Shown: piece after piece, positions 36,791 to 44,221 of the stretch | Numbering within the stretch: position 1 is the stretch's first letter | Layout: each line of letters starts with the position of its first letter | Source: Sedimenticola sp. | Lineage (GTDB): Bacteria; Pseudomonadota; Gammaproteobacteria; Chromatiales; Chromatiaceae | Reading direction: 5' to 3' | Length of the DNA: 61,817 nucleotides | Assembly: GCA_027030425.1 (NCBI GenBank) | Contig: JALVEW010000084.1 | Location: 1-61,817 of the forward strand | Notes under the pieces: generated by a model | What the model saw: only the letters and a program-made list of their open reading frames with translations | Databases searched by the model: none | What the model was told of the DNA's origin: nothing | Program-made: the position numbers and the translations under genes

Positions 36791-37465
36791 TCAAAACGGC
36801 ATCAGGGGACTGAGGAAGAATTCGGTCAGCCAACCGGGCTTGTTGGCACGCGCCAGGGTTCCTTTGCCGCTGTACAGAATCTGAGCATCCGCCACCTTGG
36901 TGGAGGAAATACTGTTGTCCGGCTCTATGTCCATGGGCCGAACGATTCCGCGAATGCGGATGAATTCCTCTCCATGGTTGATGGTTATCCACTTCTCGCC
37001 CTGCACCACCAGGTTGCCGTTGCTCAGCACCCTTGCCACGGTTACCGTAATGCTGCCTTCCAGCTTGTTGCTCTGCTTGCTGTCACCCTCGGTTTCAAAT
37101 TTGTGCCCGGCGCTGATGCTGTTCTCCAGCTCCGGCACCGTCTGGCCAAACAACTTGGGTACGCCGATACCAGTTTCCGAGGACTTGTCCACGGTGGTGT
37201 CCGCCTTTTTCTCCGCATTGGTGCGTTCGTTGAGAACGATGGTCAGGATGTCGCCCACCCGCTTTGCCTTGATGTCCTCGAACAACGACATGGAGGTGCT
37301 TGCCTGGTAGATGGCGCCCGTGCTCTTGGGCTCCGGAGCAACATATACCGGCTGGGTGGCCACATACTTGTCTTCACCCATTTTGGGCGTGGAACAGCCG
37401 GTGAGGAACAGGGCCAGGGCTCCCAGCATCAACGGGAAGCAGCCCTGCATTTTCAAATGAGTCAT
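36791..37465 (-). CDS. flgH: Flagellar L-ring lipoprotein FlgH
   Basis: Protein of 224 residues with a lipoprotein signal peptide: hydrophobic core LMLGALALFLTGC with lipobox LTGC (Cys at 24). Family stretches SMSLFEDIKAKRVGDILTIVLNERTNAEKKADTTVDKSS and the C-terminal RGIVRPMDIEPDNSISSTKVADAQI are present. FlgH forms the outer-membrane L ring. TAGGAG precedes the ATG. Confidence 0.97.
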   Translation of the reverse strand: MTHLKMQGCFPLMLGALALFLTGCSTPKMGEDKYVATQPVYVAPEPKSTGAIYQASTSMSLFEDIKAKRVGDILTIVLNERTNAEKKADTTVDKSSETGIGVPKLFGQTVPELENSISAGHKFETEGDSKQSNKLEGSITVTVARVLSNGNLVVQGEKWITINHGEEFIRIRGIVRPMDIEPDNSISSTKVADAQILYSGKGTLARANKPGWLTEFFLSPLMPF

Positions 37466-37478
37466 GGCCTGCTTACTC

Positions 37479-38264
37479 CTAGAGATTGTTGCTCACGTAC
37501 TGCAGCATCTGATCCGCCGTGGATATGGCCTTGGAGTTCATTTCATAGGCCCGCTGGGTCTCGATCATGTTTACCAGCTCTTCCACGGTATTCACGTTGG
37601 AGCTTTCCAGGGAGCCTTGGATAAGAGTTCCCAGGCCATTGAGCCCCGGGGTACCCACCTGGGGAGAACCGCTGGAGGCGGACTCGATGAACAGATTGTC
37701 CCCCACCGCCTGCAGGCCCGAGGGATTGATGAAATCAGCCAGCTGGATGTTTCCCACCTGGGTCGGCGTGGCCGAACCCGCTGTGACCACGGACACGGTG
37801 CCATCGGAACCGATGGTGATGCTCTGGGCATTTTCAGGAATGGTGATGCCGGGCTGAATCAGGTAACCCATGGACGTCACCAGCTGCCCCTGGGCATCCA
37901 TCTGCATGGTGCCATCCCTGCTGTAGGCCAGGGAGCCGTCCGGCATGAGAACCTGCATGAAGCCCCTGCCCTGGATGGCCACGTCCAGGGCATTTCCGGT
38001 CTGAACGATGTTGCCCTGGGTAAACAGTTTTTCGGTGGCCACGGTGCGCACGCCAGTGCCCAGGTTCAGGCCGGAAGGCAACTGGGTGTCCTGGGAAGAT
38101 TGCGCGCCTACCTGGGCGATATTCTGGTACAGCAGGTCGGAAAACACCGCCCGCGACCGCTTGAAGCCGGTAGTGGAGGCGTTCGCCAGGTTGTTGGAAA
38201 TGTTGGCCATGCGGGTCTGCTGGGCCTCGAGGCCGGTTTTTGCTATCCAGAGCGCCGGGTTCAT
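37479..38264 (-). CDS. flgG: Distal rod protein FlgG
   Basis: Protein of 261 residues, the usual FlgG length. N-terminal [36 protein letters not shown] with the rod-type [13 protein letters not shown] motif; C-terminal [41 protein letters not shown]. FlgG forms the distal rod. AGGAGA ribosome site. Confidence 0.97.
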   Translation of the reverse strand: MNPALWIAKTGLEAQQTRMANISNNLANASTTGFKRSRAVFSDLLYQNIAQVGAQSSQDTQLPSGLNLGTGVRTVATEKLFTQGNIVQTGNALDVAIQGRGFMQVLMPDGSLAYSRDGTMQMDAQGQLVTSMGYLIQPGITIPENAQSITIGSDGTVSVVTAGSATPTQVGNIQLADFINPSGLQAVGDNLFIESASSGSPQVGTPGLNGLGTLIQGSLESSNVNTVEELVNMIETQRAYEMNSKAISTADQMLQYVSNNL

Positions 38265-38304
38265 TGTCTTTCTCCTGTGTTCGGTTCGTTTCCTGGGTGG
38301 TAGA

Positions 38305-39045
38305 TCAGCTCATACTCATGAGCTTGGCTGCCGCCCGGTCATTGTCTTCCGCTGTCTTCATCATCTTTACCTGCATTTCGAACTGGCGGGCCAGCTCGAT
38401 CATGCGCACCATGGACTCCACGGCATTCACGTTGCTGGACTCCAGTGCCCCCGATGCCAGGGATACGGCGGCATCGGCTTCCGCCTGTCCGCCGCCACGC
38501 ATCTGCATCAGCCCATCCTCACCCTTGACCAGGGCGCTGGCCGGGGGATTGACCAGCTTGATGCGGTCCACGATGGCCAGAGCGTTGATCCCCTGGCCCA
38601 GGGGCTGGACGGTAATGGTGCCGTCAGCACCGATAGTCAGTTTCCCGTTTGGCGGCACCGCGATGGGACCGCCCTCTCCCAGCACCGGATAGCCGGCGCC
38701 CGTGGTAAGGATGCCGAAGCCATCAACGCGGAGATCTCCCGCCCTGGTGTAGGCTTCCGAGCCATCGGGTGCCTGGACGGCAATCCAGCCATCTCCCTTG
38801 ATGGCCACATCCAGGTCCCTGCCGGTGCTCTGTATGGAACCGCCGCTGAAATCCACCCCCATGCCCTCAGCCGCTGCATAGGCGCGATCCGGATGGCCAT
38901 CTCCCCACACGGGGATGCTGGTGAAGGACTCCAGGTCCGCGCGAAAACCCGTGGTGCTCGCGTTGGCGAGATTGTTGGTGTTCACGGCCTGGGAGTTCAT
39001 GATTTCCCGGGCGCCGGTCATGGCGATGTACAGCATGCGGTCCAT
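38305..39045 (-). CDS. flgF: Proximal rod protein FlgF
   Basis: Protein of 246 residues with N-terminal [37 protein letters not shown] and C-terminal [36 protein letters not shown]. It differs from FlgG by length and by the single-copy start motif MDRMLY. FlgF is part of the proximal rod. Confidence 0.96.
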   Translation of the reverse strand: MDRMLYIAMTGAREIMNSQAVNTNNLANASTTGFRADLESFTSIPVWGDGHPDRAYAAAEGMGVDFSGGSIQSTGRDLDVAIKGDGWIAVQAPDGSEAYTRAGDLRVDGFGILTTGAGYPVLGEGGPIAVPPNGKLTIGADGTITVQPLGQGINALAIVDRIKLVNPPASALVKGEDGLMQMRGGGQAEADAAVSLASGALESSNVNAVESMVRMIELARQFEMQVKMMKTAEDNDRAAAKLMSMS

Positions 39046-39061
39046 AGTCAGTTACCTGCTA

Positions 39062-40288
39062 TCAGCGGAGGTTGATGATGGTCTGGGTCACCGTGTCTTC
39101 CGTCTGTATGGTCTGGGCATTGGCCTGGAAGTTGCGCTGGGCGACGATCATCTTTACCAGCTGCTCCGTGAGATCCACGTTCGATTCCTCCAGTGCACCG
39201 GACTGGATCAGCCCCAGGCCGGAAGTGCCGGGAGAGCCGACCACGGGAGGACCGGAAGCGAAGGTGTTGGCCCAGTTGGTGTCGCCCAGGGGCTGCAGAC
39301 CCTGCTCGTTGGCGAAATTCGCCAATACCACCTGACCGATGCTGCGGGACTGGCCATTGGTGTAGCGGGCGAAGACCATGCCTTCCTGGTCGATGTCCAC
39401 GCCCAGGATCTGGCCCGTGGAAAAGCCGTCCTGGTAGATGGAATTGACGGCGAAATCGCTGCCGAACTGAGTACTCTTGGACAGGTCGATGGTAATGGTC
39501 TGTCCGGGGGTCGCACCACCCGAGGGGTTCCAGGTCAGCGTAATATTGGGGGGACTGTTATAGGAGCCGTCATCGTTGAAGGTTACCGTGCTGGTATCCA
39601 GAACTGTCCCGTCGATCATGGTCCGCACCGTCCAGGTGTTGGGGTTGGTGGCGGGGTCCTGCTTGCTGTAGTACAGGGTGATGTCGTGGGGATTCCCCTG
39701 GCTGTCGTACACGGAAGTGGTGGTGGTGGAGTTGTACCCCGCGGGATCCGGTACACCGCCAATCAGTGCCCAGGAACTGTCCGTCTCGCTTGCGCGGGCG
39801 TCAAAGTTGATGTTGGCGTTCAGGGCGGTGGTGGGATTGGGGTCCGCATATGAAGTGTCGATCTGCAAAGGCGCCACGCCCCCGGTGACAGCGCCGTTGG
39901 TGTCCGCCGACCTGGCCATGAGAAACAGGCCTTCACTGTTCACCACATAGCCGTCACGGTCGAGGTGAAAATTGCCCGCGCGGGTATAAACCGTGGCGCC
40001 GCCAGTATCAGAAAGCTGGAAGAAACCCCTGCCGTTGATGGCCAGGTCCATTGCATTGCCGGTGAACGCGATATTGCCCTGCCCGAAATGCTGGGCGGCG
40101 CCCTTCAGACGCACTCCCTGGCCGATAGCCGTTCCCGGCGCACCCATGAGGCTCGCGGCATACACATCTCCAAACACGGCCCGGGAGCCCTTGAACCCCA
40201 CGGTGTTTGCGTTTGCAATATTGTTCCCGATGATACCCAGGTCACCGGAAGCAGCCCGGATACCGCTCAGTGCTGTATTGAATGACAT
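39062..40288 (-). CDS. flgE: Flagellar hook protein FlgE
   Basis: Protein of 408 residues. N-terminal SFNTALSGIRAASGDLGIIGNNIANANTVGFKGSRAVF, a central hook domain and the C-terminal ALEESNVDLTEQLVKMIVAQRNFQANAQTIQTEDTVTQTIINLR. FlgE polymerises on the rod with FlgD as cap; length is set by FliK. The length is typical of the shorter, Salmonella-like hook proteins. AAAGGAGA ribosome site. Confidence 0.97.
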   Translation of the reverse strand: MSFNTALSGIRAASGDLGIIGNNIANANTVGFKGSRAVFGDVYAASLMGAPGTAIGQGVRLKGAAQHFGQGNIAFTGNAMDLAINGRGFFQLSDTGGATVYTRAGNFHLDRDGYVVNSEGLFLMARSADTNGAVTGGVAPLQIDTSYADPNPTTALNANINFDARASETDSSWALIGGVPDPAGYNSTTTTSVYDSQGNPHDITLYYSKQDPATNPNTWTVRTMIDGTVLDTSTVTFNDDGSYNSPPNITLTWNPSGGATPGQTITIDLSKSTQFGSDFAVNSIYQDGFSTGQILGVDIDQEGMVFARYTNGQSRSIGQVVLANFANEQGLQPLGDTNWANTFASGPPVVGSPGTSGLGLIQSGALEESNVDLTEQLVKMIVAQRNFQANAQTIQTEDTVTQTIINLR

Positions 40289-40313
40289 AGTATTTCTCCT
40301 TTATTGGAATTGT

Positions 40314-40985
40314 TTACATGATGGTCTGGATTGCTTCCCATGGCACCGTGGAACCATTGTCCAGATTCAACAGAATGCCCCCGTTGTAGGGGTTCAGACT
40401 GACACTCTCCACGCGAGTGCGCATTTCAACGGCAGCCTCCTGCACCGTATCACCTACCAGTACCTCGGCGACGATCCTGTAGGTGCCCGGGCCCGCGGGA
40501 TCACCACTTTCCATGAACCCATCCCACTTGAACTGCACCTGGCCCGCCGCCTGGGCGGACATGGGAATGGTTCGGACCAGCGACCCCTGGGCGTCATAGA
40601 TCTTGATATTCATGTCCGTAACGCTGTCGTTGAGGAGAACCTGCCCGGCAATATCCCCTCCCTCTTCCAGAACAGCGGTGTTTCCCGGCATCATCACCTC
40701 ATGCCCGACCAGGCCCGCCGCCTTCAGCGACTGATCCGAAATGAGCACAGACGCCAGGGAATCGAAGGACTGCTTCAGCTCTTCGATTCCGTTGACCGTG
40801 GAAAACTGCGCCAGCTGACTCATGAACTCATTGGGATCCAGGGGTTTGGTGGGGTCCTGGTTTTTCATCTGCGCCAGCATGAGTTCCAGAAAATCCTCCT
40901 GCCCCATATCGGAACTGGAGCGGCCGGTCGCTTCCGGCGTGGATTGAAGCGCTGCAAGATCAGGGTTGGAAACTTCATTTATCAT
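40314..40985 (-). CDS. flgD: Hook cap protein FlgD
   Basis: Protein of 223 residues with the FlgD N-terminal signature QEDFLELMLAQMKNQDPTKPLDPNEFMSQLAQFSTVNGIEEL and C-terminal FlgD-Ig-like/tudor parts (GQVQFKWDGFMESGDPAGPGTYRI). FlgD caps the growing hook and is removed at completion. The N-terminal export signal region is normal. Confidence 0.97.
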   Translation of the reverse strand: MINEVSNPDLAALQSTPEATGRSSSDMGQEDFLELMLAQMKNQDPTKPLDPNEFMSQLAQFSTVNGIEELKQSFDSLASVLISDQSLKAAGLVGHEVMMPGNTAVLEEGGDIAGQVLLNDSVTDMNIKIYDAQGSLVRTIPMSAQAAGQVQFKWDGFMESGDPAGPGTYRIVAEVLVGDTVQEAAVEMRTRVESVSLNPYNGGILLNLDNGSTVPWEAIQTIM

Positions 40986-41004
40986 GGTGCATTACCCTTG
41001 CTAC

Positions 41005-41418
41005 TCAGCGTCCCAGGTTCAGCGTCTTCAGAAGAAGCTGCTTGGACGTGTTCAGTACCTCGATGTTGTTCTGATAGGAACGGGAAGCGGAAATCATGTT
41101 GGCCATCTCTTCCACCGTGTTTACATTGGACTTGTAGACATAGCCGTCACGGTCCGCCAGGGGATGACCGGGCATGTAATCACGGGGAATCTCCGCCTGG
41201 CTTTCAACGATTCCCGCCACCTTCACCCCGACAGACGCCTGATTGGCATCCAGAGCGGAAAGGACGGCCGCAAACACCGGCTGGCGGGCCCGGTAGGCGT
41301 GATCCGGACTGTCACTGACGGAATCCGCATTGGCGAGGTTGCTGGAAACGGTGTTGAGCCTTACGGACTGGGCACTGAGGGCGGAACCGGATATGCGAAA
41401 TACATCGTACAGGGCCAT
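41005..41418 (-). CDS. flgC: Proximal rod protein FlgC
   Basis: Protein of 137 residues (family 134-147): MALYDVFRISGSALSAQSVRLNTVSSNLANADSVS at the start, [42 protein letters not shown] at the end. Middle HPLADRDGYVYKSNVN is conserved. FlgC is a proximal rod subunit, read two bases after the flgB stop. Confidence 0.97.
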   Translation of the reverse strand: MALYDVFRISGSALSAQSVRLNTVSSNLANADSVSDSPDHAYRARQPVFAAVLSALDANQASVGVKVAGIVESQAEIPRDYMPGHPLADRDGYVYKSNVNTVEEMANMISASRSYQNNIEVLNTSKQLLLKTLNLGR

Positions 41419-41420
41419 GA

Positions 41421-41816
41421 CTATTCTCCCTTGAGGGCGTTTATCAGTCCCTTGAACTTTCGGTCCAGAAACGTGAGGCTGGCCTGATAACGCAGGGCAT
41501 TCTCCGCGAACGCAGCCTTTTCAAGCTGGCCATCCACAGTGTTTCCATCAAGAGACGGGTGCAGTGGGACGCGATAGAGAAGAGAGGTGGTGCCGCTGTC
41601 ATTTCCGGCAACAATGTGCCGTTCATCGGTGCTACGCATACCGGGACGGATCTGACCGCCAGCGTTGGACAGCACCGCCCGGAAATCGATGTCCCGGGCC
41701 TTGTACCCGGGCGTATCGGCGTTGGCAATATTGGATGCCAGCAGCTCCGTGCGCTTGCCACGCACTTCAAGGGCCTTGACATGTATTCCCAGAGCAGAAT
41801 CGAATGATAGCGGCAT
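41421..41816 (-). CDS. flgB: Proximal rod protein FlgB
   Basis: Protein of 131 residues: MPLSFDSALGIHVKALEVRGKRTELLASNIANADTPGYKARDIDF, with the rod motif NIANADTPGYKARD. First gene of the flgB-flgL operon. The ATG at 41816 follows GGAGAG with good spacing; an in-frame TTG at 41828 contains that ribosome site and is rejected. Sigma-54 promoter at 41851-41866. Confidence 0.97.
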   Translation of the reverse strand: MPLSFDSALGIHVKALEVRGKRTELLASNIANADTPGYKARDIDFRAVLSNAGGQIRPGMRSTDERHIVAGNDSGTTSLLYRVPLHPSLDGNTVDGQLEKAAFAENALRYQASLTFLDRKFKGLINALKGE

Positions 41817-41850
41817 GTTTCTCTCCAACTTAAGTCTTCGAGAAACATAA

Positions 41851-41866
41851 TGCTATTATCGTGCCA
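41851..41866 (-). promoter_or_regulatory. Sigma-54 promoter of the flgB operon
   Basis: Minus-strand TGGCACGATAATAGCA: full match to the -24 half and one mismatch (A for T) in the -12 half. Expected start near 41840. Just upstream at about 41876-41895 the motif TATCAATA occurs twice in an AT-rich stretch. From there to 42219 no gene is seen. Confidence 0.85.
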
Positions 41867-42219
41867 AAACGGCGTTATCAATATATATCAATAACTTAGA
41901 TCACCAGGCAAGCTGTTACCTGTCTGCTGCAGCGGCAAAGTATTGCCGCCAGCCAATCCCCAGTGGCAATAAGCACCGGGGTATTCCGGCATGGCAGGAC
42001 AAGAAAGGCGCCGAACAAAACCTTATATATGCACAATATGTGGTGAAAGAACCCGGAATACTGACACCAGGGCGTCAATAAGCTGTCTTCAGATTTTTCA
42101 AAGCCACCGGATAATTCCTGGCCCCGCCTGGCCCGCCACCGCTCACATCATTTCTAAACACGAGAAATTCCTTTGTTGTCAGTGTGTTGTGTAACAATTC
42201 ATCAAATTGGCTCACACGT

Positions 42220-42235
42220 GGGCACGCATTTTGCT
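42220..42235 (+). promoter_or_regulatory. Sigma-54 promoter of flgA
   Basis: GGGCACGCATTTTGCT, one mismatch (first base) to TGGCACGNNNNTTGCW. Expected start near 42246, about 40 bases before flgA. It faces the flgB promoter about 350 bases away; an upstream in-frame start at 42184 lies before the promoter and cannot be used from it. Confidence 0.85.
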
Positions 42236-42285
42236 TTACTTATGAACAAGAAATACTTTTTCCAAAAGCTGACGAGAGCATGTGC

Positions 42286-43011
42286 ATGCGCTATCCACTA
42301 CTTCTGATGAGCACCTTGCTGCTGTTACCAGCGTCCTTGCAGGTGGTGGCTGCCGAAAAGGCATCCGGTTTTCAGAGTCATGAAAGCATCCTTGCCCTGG
42401 CCAGGCGCTTCATGGAGGACTACAGCAGGAGTCTCAATGGCGAGGCTACGGAAATCCAGGTTGGCCGCCTGGATCCGCGTCTGCGCCTGCACAACTGCGA
42501 CCGGGAACTCGAAGCCTTTCTTCCCAATGGAGGAAGGACCACGGGAAACACGACAGTGGGCGTGCGCTGCCCCGGCTCAAAACCCTGGAGTCTCTACGTG
42601 CCCGTCACCGTCAATGTGTTCAAGAACGTGGTAGTTACCAGCGGGGCCCTGCCCAGAAACACCATACTGAACCGCTCCCACCTGAAGATGGCAAAACGAA
42701 ACCTGGCAAAGCTTCCGCAGGGATACTTCGTGAACCCCGACAGGCTGGTGGGAATGAAATTGAAACGAAATCTGAGTGCAGGGCTTCCCCTAACACCCAC
42801 CATGGTAAAGGCGCAGATGGTGATAAAGCGCGGTCAGCGGGTCATGCTGGTTTCCCGATCCAAAGGGGTATCCGTGCGCATGCAGGGACAGGCCCTGGCC
42901 AACGGCGCCATGGGAGAGTTGGTAAGGGTGAAAAACCTTTCATCGAAGCGCATCGTGGAAGGAAGGGTGACAAATGATGAAGAGGTGCTTATCGGAGGTT
43001 ATGGTGGGTGA
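42286..43011 (+). CDS. flgA: P-ring assembly chaperone FlgA
   Basis: Protein of 241 residues starting MRYPLLLMSTLLLLPASLQVVAAEK: a signal peptide (about 1-22). The C-terminal SAF/FlgA domain (about 120-240) has RSHLKMAKRNLAKLPQGYF, AGLPLTPTMVKAQMVIKRGQRVMLVS and the end NLSSKRIVEGRVTNDEEVLI. FlgA helps FlgI assemble in the periplasm. The ATG at 42286 has GAGAG seven bases upstream; an ATG at 42280 is too close. Confidence 0.94.
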   Translation: MRYPLLLMSTLLLLPASLQVVAAEKASGFQSHESILALARRFMEDYSRSLNGEATEIQVGRLDPRLRLHNCDRELEAFLPNGGRTTGNTTVGVRCPGSKPWSLYVPVTVNVFKNVVVTSGALPRNTILNRSHLKMAKRNLAKLPQGYFVNPDRLVGMKLKRNLSAGLPLTPTMVKAQMVIKRGQRVMLVSRSKGVSVRMQGQALANGAMGELVRVKNLSSKRIVEGRVTNDEEVLIGGYGG

Positions 43012-43045
43012 TCCAGGTCTCAATTCTGATACGCTTTGCTAAACC

Positions 43046-43059
43046 GTCAAATTTTTGAC
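43046..43059 (+). promoter_or_regulatory. FleQ-type box upstream of flgM
   Basis: GTCAAATTTTTGAC: perfect inverted half sites GTCAA/TTGAC with four bases between, as in the FleQ consensus GTCAATAAATTGAC. It directly abuts the -35 box of the sigma-28-like promoter of flgM. Binding is a prediction. Confidence 0.55.
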
Positions 43060-43086
43060 TTAAGTAATGAGCTGTTACGCCGACCC
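43060..43086 (+). promoter_or_regulatory. Sigma-28-like promoter of flgMN
   Basis: TTAAGTAA, 11 bases, GCCGACCC: 5 of 8 at each box. Expected start near 43094, 35 bases before flgM. FliA-dependent flgM expression is known from other systems, which supports the weak match. Confidence 0.55.
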
Positions 43087-43128
43087 AATAGGTGTACAGG
43101 TACATCAAATCAACCAGGAGATTCTAGA

Positions 43129-43449
43129 ATGTCTATTGATATCAATAATTTGGGAACAAACACCCCTCCCAGGGCAGGTGACTCCAACCGTGTCGGCAGC
43201 AATGAAGCCAATGCGGCTGATACCCGGCAATCCACGGGAAAATCGTCTGTTGGCGATACCGTGAGTCTGTCTGACACGGCCATCCGCCTGGGACAACTTG
43301 GAGTTGCCGTGGAAAATCAACCTGTAGTGGACACGAAAAGAGTTGAACAGGTCAAGCAAGCCATCATGGATGGTTCCTATACAGTGGATCCGACACGGAT
43401 CGCGGAAAAGATGATGGAACTGGACATGGCACTGAAGCCCAAGGCCTGA
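43129..43449 (+). CDS. flgM: Anti-sigma-28 factor FlgM
   Basis: Protein of 106 residues: MSIDINNLGTNTPP start, Ser/Thr/Asn-rich disordered N-terminal half and the conserved C-terminal sigma-binding helices VVDTKRVEQVKQAIMDGSYTVDPTRIAEKMMELDMAL. FlgM binds FliA and is exported once the hook is complete. The ATG at 43129 follows GGAG; a longer frame starting at 43036 is upstream of the promoter. Confidence 0.96.
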   Translation: MSIDINNLGTNTPPRAGDSNRVGSNEANAADTRQSTGKSSVGDTVSLSDTAIRLGQLGVAVENQPVVDTKRVEQVKQAIMDGSYTVDPTRIAEKMMELDMALKPKA

Positions 43450-43460
43450 GCTGTCACCTC

Positions 43461-43955
43461 ATGAAATCAAGCAGAAGCAATGTTTCTCGCGCCGAGATAC
43501 AACACCTGCTCCAGGCGGAATACGATGCCATGGGCAGCCTGCGGCATCTCCTGGACCGGGAAACCACCCTCCTCACATCCGGCAGGAACATGGAAGAACT
43601 GTCACAACTGGTTTCCCAGAAGGATCAACTGATAGAAGAGCTGAAGTCACTGACTTCGGAAAGGGAGCGGCTTATCTCGCCGCCAGGCACTGATTCTGCC
43701 AGTGCTGACTTCGAGTCCTTCCTGAAAGAGAGTGAGAACAGCCACACCCTTCTCCCCCTGTGGCAGCAGCTGCTTTCACTCACGGCCACCTGCCACGAAG
43801 TCAACCAGATGAACGGGGCCATCATCAAACTGAACGACCAACACATTCGGCAGGCTATCCGTCTGTTGCGAAGTGAAAGCCCGGCTGATCTCAACTATGA
43901 CGCCAAGGGTGGTACCACCTCAGCCAGACAGTCCCGTCTGCTGGGCCAGGCCTGA
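43461..43955 (+). CDS. flgN: Export chaperone FlgN
   Basis: Protein of 164 residues, helical. Typical FlgN pattern: IQHLLQAEYDAMGSLRHLLDRETTLLTS, QKDQLIEELKSLTSERERLI and near the end IRLLRSESPADLNYDAKGGTTSARQSRLLGQA, where L-Y/N-x-x-G-x-T is the family signature. FlgN is the chaperone of FlgK and FlgL. It lies 11 bases after flgM. Confidence 0.92.
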   Translation: MKSSRSNVSRAEIQHLLQAEYDAMGSLRHLLDRETTLLTSGRNMEELSQLVSQKDQLIEELKSLTSERERLISPPGTDSASADFESFLKESENSHTLLPLWQQLLSLTATCHEVNQMNGAIIKLNDQHIRQAIRLLRSESPADLNYDAKGGTTSARQSRLLGQA

Positions 43956-44039
43956 AATCACACCATATCAGAGCGCCAAATCCACCGCCTCTTTCCAATC
44001 CCAACCCTCTTTCCTGTTTGCGGGGCGATTATCGATGGC

Positions 44040-44066
44040 TAAAGTTCATGAGGGATATGCCGACAC
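44040..44066 (+). promoter_or_regulatory. Sigma-28 promoter of the diguanylate cyclase gene
   Basis: TAAAGTTC, 11 bases, GCCGACAC: 7 of 8 and 6 of 8 matches. Among the best sigma-28 sites in the window. Expected start near 44074, giving a leader of about 148 bases. Confidence 0.75.
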
Positions 44067-44074
44067 ACAGGTAT

Positions 44075-44137
44075 AGCCGGAGTTGATTTTTTCCGGCTGG
44101 TCAGGTGCAAAATTCACGCCCACTGATTTCGGGCGTG
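44075..44137 (+). other. Two stem-loops in the leader of the diguanylate cyclase gene
   Basis: AGCCGGA/TCCGGCT (44075-44098, loop of ten including a T-run) begins at the predicted transcript start; CACGCCC/GGGCGTG (44115-44137, loop of nine) follows. No riboswitch class is recognised. The first stem could also end transcripts coming from flgMN. Confidence 0.4.
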
Positions 44138-44221
44138 CGGCAACTGCTCCATAACCGCCGTCATGCTCCTGGGAATTCTCATCTGCAAGCAAGCTGCACC
44201 TTGCCGCTGCAAAGCTAAAAA

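Noticed and set aside
35360-37624. 754-codon ORF antisense to flgJ-flgI-flgH
   Set aside because: Crosses three conserved genes and their gaps; His/Gly-rich shadow.
42001-42180. Small gene in the flgB-flgA gap (frames with four CxxC-like Cys near 42030)
   Set aside because: No ribosome site or conserved start; the frame is short and the region is a promoter gap.
44074-44221. c-di-GMP (GEMM) riboswitch before the diguanylate cyclase
   Set aside because: Stem-loops are present, but I could not find the conserved GEMM core bases or the paired tetraloop and receptor.
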